Below, piece by piece: positions 18,427 to 27,829 of a stretch of DNA of 59,870 nt. The DNA comes from an uncultured bacterium (lineage in GTDB: Bacteria > Pseudomonadota > Gammaproteobacteria > Burkholderiales > CAIKXV01), in contig CAIQON010000235.1 in NCBI GenBank assembly GCA_903873475.1, positions 1-59,870 on the forward strand. Direction: 5' to 3'. The position numbers were made by a program, and so were the translations under genes. The notes under the pieces were generated by a model that was given only the letters and a program-made list of their open reading frames with translations, was not told the DNA's origin and searched no databases. Numbering within the stretch: position 1 is the stretch's first letter; each line of letters starts with the position of its first letter.

Positions 18427-19419
18427 ATGGCCCGAATCTCATCCCGTATCTCGTTCTGTCCCTCCTTCCGCGCCTTCCCGGCTGTCGTCGCCCTTGCGCT
18501 CGCCCCTGCCGCAAGTGCCCAGCCCTGGCCATCGAAGCCGGTGCGCCTGATGGTCTCCGCCTCGCCGGGCGGCGCGATGGATACCCTCGCGCGCATTTCC
18601 GGCCAGGCGATGTCCGAGCGCCTCGGCCAGCCGGTGGTCGTCGAGAACCGTCCCGGCGCAGGTGGTGCGCTCGGTGGCGAGATCGTCGCGCGTTCCCCCG
18701 CCGACGGCTACACGCTCAACATCAACTCGATCGCGCATGCCGTGCTGCCGAGCGCGAACCGCAAGCTGTCCTACAGCCCGGAGCGCGACCTAGCCACGGT
18801 GAGCGTGATGGCGAACGGGCCGAACGTGCTGGTCGTGCATCCGTCGCTGCCGGCAAGGTCGGTGAAGGAACTGGTTGCGCTGGCGCGCGCGCGGCCCGGA
18901 GACCTGCTCTACTCGTCCTCGGGCATCGGCGGTAACCCGCACATGGCGATGGAGATGTTCAAGCTGCTGGCGAAGATCGACATCGTCCACGTGCCCTACA
19001 AGGGCGCCGCACCGGGCATGGTCGACCTGATCGCCGGTCGCGTGGCGATGACCTTCTCCAGCGTCGTCTCGGCGCGGCAGGAGGTCGCCATCGGACGGCT
19101 GCGCATGCTCGCCTCCGCCGGCGCGAAGCGCTCGGTGATCGTGCCCGACCTGCCGACGATGGCCGAGGCCGGCGTGACGGGCTATGCGGTCGACATCTGG
19201 TACGCGCTGTTCGCGCCGGCGGCGACGCCGAAGGAGGTGCTCGTCCGCCTGAACACCGAAGCCGCCCGCAGCGTGCAGGCACCCGCCGTCACTGCACGGC
19301 TGCTAGAGCAGGGGCTGGAGCCGGTCGGCGAGACGCTCGAGCGCAGCGATGCCTATATCCGCGCCGAGACGGCACGCTGGGCGAAGGTGGTGAAGGCGGC
19401 CGGGATCAGCGCGGACTGA
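18427..19419 (+). CDS. Bug/TctC-family periplasmic solute-binding protein (4 of 15)
   Basis: 330 aa from ATG 18427; the frame is open further upstream but the family signal peptide (RAFPAVVALALAPAASAQ) begins here. Landmarks: WPSKPVRLMVSASPGGAMD, LGQPVVVENRPGAGG, ADGYTLNIN, HVPYKGAAPGM. The first loop is SASPGG in place of VPFAPGG. Its 3' end overlaps by 14 nt the convergent flavoprotein gene. Confidence 0.9.
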   Translation: MARISSRISFCPSFRAFPAVVALALAPAASAQPWPSKPVRLMVSASPGGAMDTLARISGQAMSERLGQPVVVENRPGAGGALGGEIVARSPADGYTLNINSIAHAVLPSANRKLSYSPERDLATVSVMANGPNVLVVHPSLPARSVKELVALARARPGDLLYSSSGIGGNPHMAMEMFKLLAKIDIVHVPYKGAAPGMVDLIAGRVAMTFSSVVSARQEVAIGRLRMLASAGAKRSVIVPDLPTMAEAGVTGYAVDIWYALFAPAATPKEVLVRLNTEAARSVQAPAVTARLLEQGLEPVGETLERSDAYIRAETARWAKVVKAAGISAD

Positions 19420-20908
19420 CGCACTGCACGTAGCGGCCGGCGCTTGCACCGGCGATGCGCCCGAACACCGCTCCCGATGCGAGCCCGGTGCCGCCAGGAT
19501 AGTTGTGGAAGAAGATCCCGCCGACCATCTCGCCGGCGGCGAACAGGCCGGGGATCGCATGGCCGGTGGTGTCTTCCACTTCCGCCGACGTGCTCACCTT
19601 CACGCCGCCGAAGCTGAACGTGATGCCGCAGGTCACCGCATAGGCCTCGAACGGTGGCTGGTCGATGGTGTCGGCCCAGTTGGTCTTGTCGACCGGCAGG
19701 CCCTCGGTGCGGCGGCCGTCGCGCACCGCCATGTTGAGCGGGATGTCGGTGCGCACCGCGCGGTTGTAGGCGAGGATCTCGTCGAGGCAGGCCTTCGCAT
19801 CGACGCCTTCGAGCTTCGCCACCAGTGCTTCGAGCGTGTCGGCGCGCACCTTGGTCACCTGCTTGATACGGTACTCGCTGCGCAGCGTCGGGATCACCTT
19901 GTTGTCGAAGATCTGCCAGGCGAACATGCCGGGCTGCTCCAGGATGCGCCGCCCGTAGCGGGCATAGGTGAAGTTGCGGAAGTCGGCGCCTTCGTCCAGG
20001 AAACGGCGGCCGTTCGCGTTCACCATGATGCCCCAGGGATAGCCGTGCTTCTGGTACTGATCGCCGACCGCCAGGTCGCCGAAGGGCGGGGCGTTCTGGT
20101 CCCACCCGACCGCATGGCAGCCGGACCAGTGGCCATAGGGCATCGCGCCGGCGGCGAGTGCCATCTGCAGCCCGGCGCCGGTGTTGTAGCGCGTGCCGCG
20201 CACCTTCGCGAGGTCCCAGCCTGGCCCGAGGTAGCGGGCGCGCATCTCGGCGCTCGACTCGAAGCCGCCGCAGGCCAGCACCACCGCATCCGCGGCCACG
20301 ACCTCCACCCGGCCGTTCGAGCGCACCTTCACGCCGGTGACCGCGCCATCGTCGTCGATGACAAGGGCGGTGACCGGTGTGTCGTAGCGGATCTCGATCC
20401 CTTCGCGCGCACAGGCCTTGTGCTCGGCTTCCACCAGTCCGGGACCGCCGCCCCACGCTTCGACGGCCAACCCGCCCCAGAACTTGCGCCGCTTGCCGTC
20501 GATCGGATGCGACTGGTTTCCGTAGCTTGCCTGGAAGCGCACGCCCTTGCCGCTCAGCCAGCGTGCGGTGTCGAAGCTGTTGGAGATCAGCACTTCGCAC
20601 AGCTCCGGGTCGCTCTGGTACTGGGTGATGCGCGCCATGTCCTCGAAATAGCTCTCGCGGGTGTAGCGGCCGAAGTCGTGCAGCGACTTCTCTTCGTCGG
20701 TGAGGTCGATCACCTGCGCGAGGTCATCGACGCCGTCGAAGGTGATGCGCATCGAGCCCGCGGCATAGCGGCTGTTGCCGCCGCAATCCTCCTGCGGAGC
20801 GCTCTCGAGCATCACCACTTCCGCGCCCGCCTCGCGGGCCGACAGCGCCGCGCACGATGCTGCGTTGCCCGCGCCGACCACCACCACCTTCCGTGCTCCG
20901 GATGCCAT
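19406..20908 (-). CDS. FAD-dependent dehydrogenase, tricarballylate dehydrogenase (TcuA)-like
   Basis: 500 aa from ATG 20908. The N-terminus is a Rossmann FAD-binding fold (KVVVVGAGNAASCAALSAREAGAEVVMLE) followed by the GGNSRYAAGSMR motif of the fumarate-reductase/succinate-dehydrogenase flavoprotein family. The C-terminus closes the FAD site with PGLFAAGEMVGGIFF and GGTGLASGAVFGRIAG. The A-A-x-C-A-A-L/GGNSR pattern matches TcuA, which oxidises tricarballylate to cis-aconitate. A Bug gene lies 62 nt upstream on the same strand, fitting a tricarboxylate uptake and oxidation pair. A TcuB partner was not seen. Related 3-ketosteroid dehydrogenases are a less likely alternative. Confidence 0.82.
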   Translation of the reverse strand: MASGARKVVVVGAGNAASCAALSAREAGAEVVMLESAPQEDCGGNSRYAAGSMRITFDGVDDLAQVIDLTDEEKSLHDFGRYTRESYFEDMARITQYQSDPELCEVLISNSFDTARWLSGKGVRFQASYGNQSHPIDGKRRKFWGGLAVEAWGGGPGLVEAEHKACAREGIEIRYDTPVTALVIDDDGAVTGVKVRSNGRVEVVAADAVVLACGGFESSAEMRARYLGPGWDLAKVRGTRYNTGAGLQMALAAGAMPYGHWSGCHAVGWDQNAPPFGDLAVGDQYQKHGYPWGIMVNANGRRFLDEGADFRNFTYARYGRRILEQPGMFAWQIFDNKVIPTLRSEYRIKQVTKVRADTLEALVAKLEGVDAKACLDEILAYNRAVRTDIPLNMAVRDGRRTEGLPVDKTNWADTIDQPPFEAYAVTCGITFSFGGVKVSTSAEVEDTTGHAIPGLFAAGEMVGGIFFHNYPGGTGLASGAVFGRIAGASAGRYVQCVSPR

Positions 20909-20970
20909 CGTGTATCCCGTCCCCGCGCCGTGCGCCAGCCGGGCGCCCGGTCGATTGCTCGGTTGATTGT

Positions 20971-22002
20971 TCAGTTGATAGGAATGCCCGCCGCCTTGAT
21001 CGTCGCAGCCCACAGCGCGATGTCATGGCGCAGCAGCTTGTCGAGCTGCGCGGGCGTCGATGGCGTCGGCTCTATGCCCTGCGCGGCAAGCTGCGCACGC
21101 AGTTCCTGGTTCTCCAGCACCTTCAGCGTCGCCTTCGACAGTCGGTCCAGGATCGGCCGCGGCGTCTTCGCCGGCGCGAACAGCGCATGCCAGACCTCGT
21201 AGACGTACTTCGGTACGCCCGACTCCGCGACCGTGGGTACGTCCGGTACCACGCTCGACCGCTTGGCCGTGGTCACGGCGATCATGCGCAGCTTGCCCGC
21301 CTTGACCTGGGGCGTGGCGCTGGGCAGCGTGGGGATGGAGAAGTTGACCTCTCCCGTCATCGTGGCCAGCACCGAAGGTGCGCCGCCCTTGTACGGCACA
21401 TGGTTGAAGCGCGTGCCCGAGACGTATTCGAGCAGCGCCACCGCGAGATGCCCGACGCTGCCCACGCCGGCCGAGCCGTAGGTGAGCTTGCCCGGATCCT
21501 TCTTCGCCAGCGCGACCAGGTCGACCATGTTGCGCACCGGCAGCGTGTTGGTGACCACCACGGCCGAGGGTGCGACCCCGACCAGCGAGATCGGCGCGAA
21601 GTCTGCGAGGGCGTCGTACGGCAGCTTCGCGTACAGCGTTTCGTTGATCGCCATGCCGGAGTGGCTGACCAGCAGCGTATAGCCGTCCGCCGGTGCCCGA
21701 GCGACGATGGCGGTGCCGATCGTCGCGCCGGCGCCGGCGCGGTTGTCGATCACGAAGGTCTGGCCCAGTTCTTCGCCCAGCGCCGTGCCCATCAGCCGGC
21801 CGACGATGTCGCTGGTGCCACCGGGCGCGAAGGGCACGATGAAGCGCACCGGCCGCTGCGGATAGGGCTGCGCGATTGCCGCCGGCACAGCCAGCGACGC
21901 GGCAACGACCGCGGCAAGGTGGACGTGCCGGAAGCGGTTTCGCCCAACGGGCCGCGGACCAGCACCGCCTGCTGGCCCTGGTTGCGCACGGTCTGCGCCC
22001 AC
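20971..22002 (-). CDS. Bug/TctC-family periplasmic solute-binding protein (5 of 15)
   Basis: 343 aa from GTG 22002; no ATG is available before the signal peptide (HVHLAAVVAASLAVPAAIAQ), so the exact start is uncertain. Landmarks: YPQRPVRFIVPFAPGGTSD, LGQTFVIDNRAGAGA, ADGYTLLVS, HVPYKGGAPSV: a canonical member. It is upstream of the TcuA-like gene in a probable two-gene operon, so a tri- or dicarboxylate ligand is a reasonable guess. Confidence 0.88.
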   Translation of the reverse strand: MGADRAQPGPAGGAGPRPVGRNRFRHVHLAAVVAASLAVPAAIAQPYPQRPVRFIVPFAPGGTSDIVGRLMGTALGEELGQTFVIDNRAGAGATIGTAIVARAPADGYTLLVSHSGMAINETLYAKLPYDALADFAPISLVGVAPSAVVVTNTLPVRNMVDLVALAKKDPGKLTYGSAGVGSVGHLAVALLEYVSGTRFNHVPYKGGAPSVLATMTGEVNFSIPTLPSATPQVKAGKLRMIAVTTAKRSSVVPDVPTVAESGVPKYVYEVWHALFAPAKTPRPILDRLSKATLKVLENQELRAQLAAQGIEPTPSTPAQLDKLLRHDIALWAATIKAAGIPIN

Positions 22003-22151
22003 GTCTTCGCCTCCGTCCGGATGGGTTGTACGAATGCCGCGCTCACTTTACCCCACACGGCGTGGGCGGCCAACGCCGCCCGGGCTTGCTGTGCCAGCCC
22101 GCAGCATCGTTATATGCTTGCCGGCTCGTCCAGCCGATACCGGGTTCGCCC

Positions 22152-23720
22152 TTGCGCACCGTCGCCGAAGCTGCTGCAGCCATCCGTTCCGGCGCCCTGT
22201 CGCCGATGGACCTCGTGGACGAGTGCCTGCGCAGCATCGAGCATCACGACCCGGTGCTGCACGCATTCAACCTCGTGCTGCCCGACGCGGCGCGTGCAGC
22301 CGCGCGCGCTGCGCAGGCCGAGCTGCGGGCCGGGCACGATCGCGGCCCGCTGCACGGCATCCCGTTCGGCGTGAAGGACGTGTACGACGTGGCCGGCCTG
22401 CCGACCACCGGCTATTCGCGCGCCTTCCTCGATCGAAAGGCCACCGGGCATGCGACGGCGGTCGCCCGCCTGGTCGATGCGGGCGCTGTCTTCGTGGGCA
22501 AGCTCGCGACCCACGAGCTCGCCAACGGTGGCCCCTCGTTCGACCTGCCGTGGCCACCGGCGCGCAATCCCTGGGACCTCGAGCGCGTGACCGGCGGATC
22601 CAGCACCGGCGCAGGTGCCGCCGTCGCTGCCGGCCTGCTGCCGGCAGCCCTGGGGACGGATACCGGGGGCTCGGTGCGCATCCCGGCGTCGCTGTGCGGC
22701 GTGACCGGCCTAAAGCCGACATCGGGACGCGTGAGCCGCGCCGGCGTGCTCGCCCATTCGCACAGCATCGACCACTGCGGTCCGCTGGCCTGGACGGTGG
22801 AAGACTGCGCGATCCTGCTGCAGGCGTTCGCCGGTGCCGATCCGCGCGATCCGGCGGCCTCGGTCGAGCCCGTACCCGACTACCGGGCCGGCTTCACGCC
22901 GCACCTGCGCGGCCTGCGCATCGGCATCGTGCGCCGCTTCTGGGAGACCGACCTGCCGGCGGATGCCGAGACCGCAGGCGCGCTCGAGCAGGCAATCGGC
23001 GTGCTGCGCAGCCTCGGTGCCGGCGTAGAGACGGTCGACCTGCCGCCGCTGCAGCAGTACTACGACGTCAAGACCGTGATCGCCAAGCGCGAGGTGTTCG
23101 ATACCTACCGCGCGTTCCTCGTCGAACGGCTCGACCGCTTCGGTGCGGATTTCCTCGGCATGACGCTGGGCGGCTGCCTGTACGGCGAGGACGACCTGCA
23201 CCATGCGCGCGCCGCGCGCCGGCGCCTGGCCGCGGCGATGGACGATGCGCTGCAGCGATGCGACGTGCTGATGACCGCTGCGAGCGGCCCGGCCGGACGC
23301 TTCGAGGACGCCGGCCCCGCCCGCGTGATCGACCACTGGAGCCGGCCCAACCGCGAGACGCCGTTCAGCGTCACCGGCTGCCCGGCCCTTGCGCTGTGCA
23401 TCGGCTTCAACCGCGGCGGGCTGCCGCTCGGCATGCAGCTGGCTGGCCGCCGCTTCGACGAGGCGACGGTGCTGCGAACGGGTCATGCCTACGAGCGCGC
23501 GGCAGGCTGGCGCAGCAGGCGCCCGATGCTCATCGATGCACCGGCGCGACTGCGAGCGCCTGCTCCTGCCGCGTATCCGGAACCGGAGGCGGTGTCGCTG
23601 GCAAGAGCGGACGAGACCCTGCGCGCCTTCGACCTGCAACCTGGCGATGCACATCTGCGGCAACTGTGCGCCGTATTGCCACATGCGCTCGAGGCAGCGC
23701 GCCGGGTGAGGATGATCTGA
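22152..23720 (+). CDS. Amidase, amidase-signature family
   Basis: 522 aa from TTG 22152, which gives the usual start (RTVAEAAAAIRSGALSPMDLVDECL); the open frame upstream shows no similarity. The catalytic triad is complete: Lys75 (GVKDVYDVAG), cis-Ser150 (GGSSTGAG) and nucleophile Ser174 (DTGGSVRIPA). Members include GatA, AtzF-type allophanate hydrolases and aryl-amidases; the about 60-residue tail with LARADETLRAFDL suggests a catabolic amidase rather than GatA. TTATATGCT at 22110-22118 could be a -10 region. The following Bug gene begins 37 nt later on the same strand. Confidence 0.9.
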   Translation: MRTVAEAAAAIRSGALSPMDLVDECLRSIEHHDPVLHAFNLVLPDAARAAARAAQAELRAGHDRGPLHGIPFGVKDVYDVAGLPTTGYSRAFLDRKATGHATAVARLVDAGAVFVGKLATHELANGGPSFDLPWPPARNPWDLERVTGGSSTGAGAAVAAGLLPAALGTDTGGSVRIPASLCGVTGLKPTSGRVSRAGVLAHSHSIDHCGPLAWTVEDCAILLQAFAGADPRDPAASVEPVPDYRAGFTPHLRGLRIGIVRRFWETDLPADAETAGALEQAIGVLRSLGAGVETVDLPPLQQYYDVKTVIAKREVFDTYRAFLVERLDRFGADFLGMTLGGCLYGEDDLHHARAARRRLAAAMDDALQRCDVLMTAASGPAGRFEDAGPARVIDHWSRPNRETPFSVTGCPALALCIGFNRGGLPLGMQLAGRRFDEATVLRTGHAYERAAGWRSRRPMLIDAPARLRAPAPAAYPEPEAVSLARADETLRAFDLQPGDAHLRQLCAVLPHALEAARRVRMI

Positions 23721-23757
23721 CGATGGACGACGATCGGTCCTGGACCGGGAGGAATGG

Positions 23758-24750
23758 ATGATGGCAATGAACGGGAAAGCGTGGTCCCTGGCATCGGCTG
23801 CGGCGCTGCTGCCGTGCCTGCTCAGCTCGGCGGCAGTTCATGCGGCGGAGGCCTGGCCGTCGAAGCCGATACGCTTCGTCGTGCCGTTCGCTGCCGGCGG
23901 AGGTGCAGATTTCACAGGGCGACTGTACGGCCGCTACCTCGCCGACGCATGGGGCGGCAGCGTGCTCGTGGAGAACCGGCCGGGCGCCGGCAGCAACATC
24001 GGCACCCAGTTCGTCGCGCAGGCACCTGCTGACGGATACACCGTGCTCGTCACCAGCACCGCGTTCGCGATCAACCCGGCGCTGTACGCGAACGCGGGCT
24101 ATGACCCGATCAAGGGCTTCGAGGCCGTGGTCAACGCCGGCTACAGCCCGACCATCCTGTTCGTGCATCCGTCGATGCCCGCGAAGACCGTGAAGGAGCT
24201 GCTCGCCCTGGGCCGCTCGCGTCCGCTCTCCTATGCATCGGCCGGCGTCGGCACCGTGCCGTTCCTCACCGTCGAGTACCTGTTCAACCTCGTGTCGAAG
24301 GCGGACATCACCCACGTGCCCTACGGCGGCGCCGGGCCTGCGCTGCAGGCGGTGCTCGGCGGCCATGTGCCGGTGGGCGTCGCCACCTATGCGACGCCCG
24401 GCCTGAACGACCGTTTCGAGGCCGGCAAGCTGCGGCCGCTGGCGGTGATGGCCGCGAAGCGCACGAAGGAGCGGCCGGAAGTGCCCACCGCGTCCGAGGC
24501 CGGCTTCCCAGGCTATGTCGACTCCACCTGGCAGGGCGTGTTCGTCCCGGCCGGCACGCCGCCGGCGATCGTCGAACGGCTCAACGCCGGGTTCAACGAG
24601 GCGATGAAGTCGTCGGTTGTATCCGAGGCCCTGAACCGCATCGGCTTCGAGCGTGAGCCCAACGGTGCTCGGCAGTTCGCGGACTATGTACGTGGGGAAG
24701 TCGGCCGCTGGGCAAAGGTGGTGAAAGAAACCGGCGTGAAGGCCAACTGA
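23758..24750 (+). CDS. Bug/TctC-family periplasmic solute-binding protein (6 of 15)
   Basis: 330 aa. GGGAGG precedes a run of ATGs (23758, 23761); the first was taken. Signal peptide SAAALLPCLLSSAAVHAA. Landmarks: WPSKPIRFVVPFAAGGGAD, ADAWGGSVLVENRPGAGS (no LGQP, unlike most), ADGYTVLVT, HVPYGGAGPAL. Directly downstream of the amidase, so an amide- or carboxylate-bearing ligand is plausible. Confidence 0.9.
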   Translation: MMAMNGKAWSLASAAALLPCLLSSAAVHAAEAWPSKPIRFVVPFAAGGGADFTGRLYGRYLADAWGGSVLVENRPGAGSNIGTQFVAQAPADGYTVLVTSTAFAINPALYANAGYDPIKGFEAVVNAGYSPTILFVHPSMPAKTVKELLALGRSRPLSYASAGVGTVPFLTVEYLFNLVSKADITHVPYGGAGPALQAVLGGHVPVGVATYATPGLNDRFEAGKLRPLAVMAAKRTKERPEVPTASEAGFPGYVDSTWQGVFVPAGTPPAIVERLNAGFNEAMKSSVVSEALNRIGFEREPNGARQFADYVRGEVGRWAKVVKETGVKAN

Positions 24751-24799
24751 GCGTGTTTGCGCGGTAAGCTGCAGGTCGAACGTAGACGACGAATCCGCC

Positions 24800-25357
24800 A
24801 TGCGTGTCAGGACCAGCATTACCGATCCCCTTCGGCAGGACCTGCTGTCGGTGGGTAGCCAGGGCGGACTGCTCTGGATCAGCCTGTGTCCCGGCAAGAC
24901 CGCGCCCAGCCTCGAGGGTACGCCGTGGGCGCGCGACCTCGACCTCGACCTCCATGCGATCCAGCACTGGGGTGCGCAGGCCGTGCTCACGCTTATCGAG
25001 GACGCAGAGTTCGAAATGCTCCAAGTTCAGCGGCTGGGTGCCTCGGTGAAGGCGCGTGGCATCGACTGGCACCACCTGCCGATCGCCGACCAGCATGCGC
25101 CCGATGAGCGCTTCGAGGCGCGCTGGGCCGAGGTGGGCGCGCAGGTCTGCGGCCTGCTGGCCGGCGGTGGCCGTGCGCTCGTCCATTGCCGGGGCGGGCT
25201 CGGGCGCGCCGGCACGGTCGCGGCACGGATCCTCGTCCAGACCGGTACCCCGCCGGCCGATGCGATCCGCCAGGTGCGCGCTGCACGCAAGGACGCCATC
25301 GAGAACGCCACTCAGGAGCGGTACGTGATGGCGCTCGGCGCGGCCCCGGGACGCTGA
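24800..25357 (+). CDS. Dual-specificity/tyrosine phosphatase-like protein
   Basis: 185 aa, cytoplasmic. The P-loop reads VHCRGGLGRAGTVAARIL: Cys130 nucleophile, five residues, Arg136 (CX5R), followed by small residues as in the cyclin-dependent-kinase-inhibitor-3/KAP-like phosphatase family. A general-acid Asp candidate is in LPIADQHAP about 35 residues earlier, the expected spacing. Such proteins dephosphorylate phospho-Tyr/Ser or small phospho-metabolites. Convergent with, and 10 nt from, the macro-like gene. Confidence 0.85.
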   Translation: MRVRTSITDPLRQDLLSVGSQGGLLWISLCPGKTAPSLEGTPWARDLDLDLHAIQHWGAQAVLTLIEDAEFEMLQVQRLGASVKARGIDWHHLPIADQHAPDERFEARWAEVGAQVCGLLAGGGRALVHCRGGLGRAGTVAARILVQTGTPPADAIRQVRAARKDAIENATQERYVMALGAAPGR

Positions 25358-25367
25358 GCGCGCGCTC

Positions 25368-26399
25368 CTACCTGAAGGCTGCAACCAGGTCGCGCAGCTC
25401 CGGAGAGGGTTCGCGGAAGCTGACCACCTGGACGTCCAGTGGGCTCTCCTTGAACAGGTGCATCGCACGGCCCATCGCAGCGAGCACCCAGGGCTCGGGA
25501 TTGCCGAAGACACCACCACCGATCAGGGTCAGCAGCAGCCGGCGCGATCCGCCAGCCTGCGCACGCGCGAGCGCGGCACGGAACGTGGCTTCATAGGCGG
25601 CCTCCAGCACCAGTGTCGCGAAGGCCTGCCAGCGTGCACCGGCTGCCCGCCTGGCGTAACTGACCGGCAGCGCGGAGCAGAACGCCTGCGAGACGAGCGG
25701 CCGCCTGCTGGTCCCGCCGTCGGCCTGCGGCGCATCCGTGACCTCGACGTCGTGGTGCAGCCCGATGCACAGGCGGCCGCGCAAGCGGTCCCGCCCGGCT
25801 TCGTCGAGCCCGGCCAGGCAGTTATCGATCGCATCGACGCCGCTGCGCGTGCACAGCGCATAGCCATTGCGCATCGTCCACAGGGCTTCGACCGGCAGGC
25901 CGGTGGCCTGCGCCAGCGCTGCGCCCAGAGGTGCCAGCGCGTCGATCTGCCGGCCACTCGTCTGGCCGACCTGCCCGTCGACCGGCGCGAAATAGTTGCG
26001 GTAGATCGTGGCGGCGCCGGCGGCGATCGCACAGGCCGGTCCCTGCGTGGGGTCGGACGCATAACGCGTGACGCCCTGCTCCGGCGTCACGTTCTCGTCC
26101 AGCATCTCCAGCAGGTTGAACTGCGATGCGACCTGGAACAGGGCGCCGGCGTTCTCCGGCAACCGATGCAACTGCCGCGCGTCGCCCCGCACGATGCTGA
26201 CCTTCAGCCGCCCCAGCAGCGCTGGCCGGCCGGCGACGCGCTCGCGCAGCGCCTGCAGCGAAACCAGCTCGAGCGTTCCGATGCCCCAGGCTGCGCCGTT
26301 GACATTCGAGTGCAGGGTCGTGCCTCTCACCTCGAGGCTGGCCTGCACCTGCGCGTATGACGATTCCGGAAAGCCGGTGAGCTGTTCGAACCAGTCCAT
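25368..26399 (-). CDS. Conserved protein with a macro-domain-like C-terminal motif
   Basis: 343 aa from ATG 26399; an extended frame upstream to 26612 is low-complexity and overlaps the divergent Bug promoter. The middle has a strongly patterned block (FNLLEMLD, GVTRYASDPTQGPACAIAAGAATIYRN) and the C-terminus has LLLTLIGGGVFGNP, which resembles the phosphate-binding loop of macro/PARG-type ADP-ribose-binding folds. I do not recognise the family with certainty. No signal peptide or membrane segment. It is convergent with the phosphatase gene. Confidence 0.65.
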   Translation of the reverse strand: MDWFEQLTGFPESSYAQVQASLEVRGTTLHSNVNGAAWGIGTLELVSLQALRERVAGRPALLGRLKVSIVRGDARQLHRLPENAGALFQVASQFNLLEMLDENVTPEQGVTRYASDPTQGPACAIAAGAATIYRNYFAPVDGQVGQTSGRQIDALAPLGAALAQATGLPVEALWTMRNGYALCTRSGVDAIDNCLAGLDEAGRDRLRGRLCIGLHHDVEVTDAPQADGGTSRRPLVSQAFCSALPVSYARRAAGARWQAFATLVLEAAYEATFRAALARAQAGGSRRLLLTLIGGGVFGNPEPWVLAAMGRAMHLFKESPLDVQVVSFREPSPELRDLVAAFR

Positions 26400-26524
26400 G
26401 CGATGGAATGCTGTTGCCCGGTGGTCTGTCGTCTTGGTCTGTCGTGGTGGTGCTTGCCGATCGCACCAGTGCCACTGTAACCTGAAGTCGATGGCGCACA
26501 GACGCCGACGGAGGAGGAGAAGCG

Positions 26525-27523
26525 ATGTACACCCGGAGCTGCATCGGGGCGGCGTTCCTGCTGTCCGCGGCCGCATTGTCACGGGCACCGGCACAGGCGC
26601 AGGCACAGGCACAGACCGCAGCCTATCCGGGCAAGTCGATCCGCATGGTCATCGGCTTCTCCCCCGGCAGCAACAGCGATTCGCTGGCCCGGCCGATGGC
26701 GCAGCGCCTGTCGGAGATGGTCGGGCAGCAGGTGATCGTGGACAACCGCCCGGGGGCAGCCGGCAACATCGCGATGGAGATGGTGGCCCGTGCCGCCCCC
26801 GATGGCTATACCGTGTTCAGCGGGCCGGGCTCCTCGATCACGGTGAACCCGCACATCCAGGCGAAGATGCCGATCGACGTGCTGCGCGACCTGCTGCCGA
26901 TCGCACCGACCGGCCAGTTCTCTGCGCTGCTGGTCGTGCATCCATCGCTGCCGGTGAAGTCGGTCACGGACCTGGTCGCGCTGGCGAAGCGAAAGCCCGG
27001 GCTGATCAGCTTCGGATCGCCCGGTCACGGCACCGGCTTCCACCTGGCGACCGAGCTGTTCAAGGTCCGCGCCGGCATCAATGCCACCCACGTGCCCTAC
27101 GCCAACGCCAGCGCGATGATGTCCGACCTGCTCGCGGGTCGTGTCGAGATGATGATCTTCTCCGCGATCGTGATGCAGCCTCATGTGAAGACGGGCAAGC
27201 TGCGCGCGCTCGCCACCACCGGCCGCGAACGCAGCAGCGTGATGCCGGAGCTGCCCACGATCGCCCAGGCCGGCGTCGCCGACTACGAATACACCGGCTT
27301 CCAGGGCGTGTTCGGCCCGGCGGCGATGCCGCGCGAGGTGGTCGACCGGCTCAACATGCTGGTCCTGAAGGTACTGGCGCTGCCGGACGTGCGCGAGTTC
27401 TATGCGACGCAGAACGTCGATCCGATGGTCCTGAACCCGGCGGAGTTCGCGGCCAGGGTGCGGCAGGAGCACGACAAATGGGGCAGGCTGATCCGGGAAG
27501 CCGGTTTGAAGGGCGGGCAGTGA
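26525..27523 (+). CDS. Bug/TctC-family periplasmic solute-binding protein (7 of 15)
   Basis: 332 aa with a strong GGAGGAGGAGAAGCG ribosome binding site. The signal peptide ends in a short QAQAQAQ run encoded by repeated CAGGCA. Landmarks: YPGKSIRMVIGFSPGSNSD (Lys-Ser in place of the near-universal Lys/Arg-Pro, and one Gly of the GG pair replaced), VGQQVIVDNRPGAAG, PDGYTVFSG, HVPYANASAMM where most have HVPYKG. These changes in three ligand loops suggest a distinct ligand. Confidence 0.9.
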   Translation: MYTRSCIGAAFLLSAAALSRAPAQAQAQAQTAAYPGKSIRMVIGFSPGSNSDSLARPMAQRLSEMVGQQVIVDNRPGAAGNIAMEMVARAAPDGYTVFSGPGSSITVNPHIQAKMPIDVLRDLLPIAPTGQFSALLVVHPSLPVKSVTDLVALAKRKPGLISFGSPGHGTGFHLATELFKVRAGINATHVPYANASAMMSDLLAGRVEMMIFSAIVMQPHVKTGKLRALATTGRERSSVMPELPTIAQAGVADYEYTGFQGVFGPAAMPREVVDRLNMLVLKVLALPDVREFYATQNVDPMVLNPAEFAARVRQEHDKWGRLIREAGLKGGQ

Positions 27524-27829
27524 AGATGACATTCGATCGAGCGAGCGTGGCCACGAAACGCATCATTCCCCTGATTGCCCTTGCAAGTGGAGCCGCATCG
27601 CCGCGCAGACGGGACTGAAGTTCGATTGATGCTCGCCCCTTCGGTATTGCACCCGGGGATGTACGCATAGCGCGAAAGTCTGGCAGGGGGCGAATCCCCA
27701 GTCTGATGCCCGATGTGTCCCGGATCCAATCCGGCCGTCCGTGCGCTCGAGGCGCTCTGGGCGGTGGAATCGATCGCTGATGTCAACCACCTCACCCGGC
27801 TGATGTGCGGACAATGATGGAGGACTGCC
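27524..27829. other. Intergenic region before the MmgE/PrpD gene
   Basis: 306 bp. Two nt after the Bug stop, a 30-codon ORF (27526-27618) reads like a signal-peptide start (ATKRIIPLIALASGAAS) and then stops; it may be the relic of another gene. A short GC-rich hairpin (AGGGG-GCGAAT-CCCC) lies near 27687-27701 without a T-run. GGAGGA before ATG 27830 is the ribosome binding site of the next gene. Confidence 0.4.
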
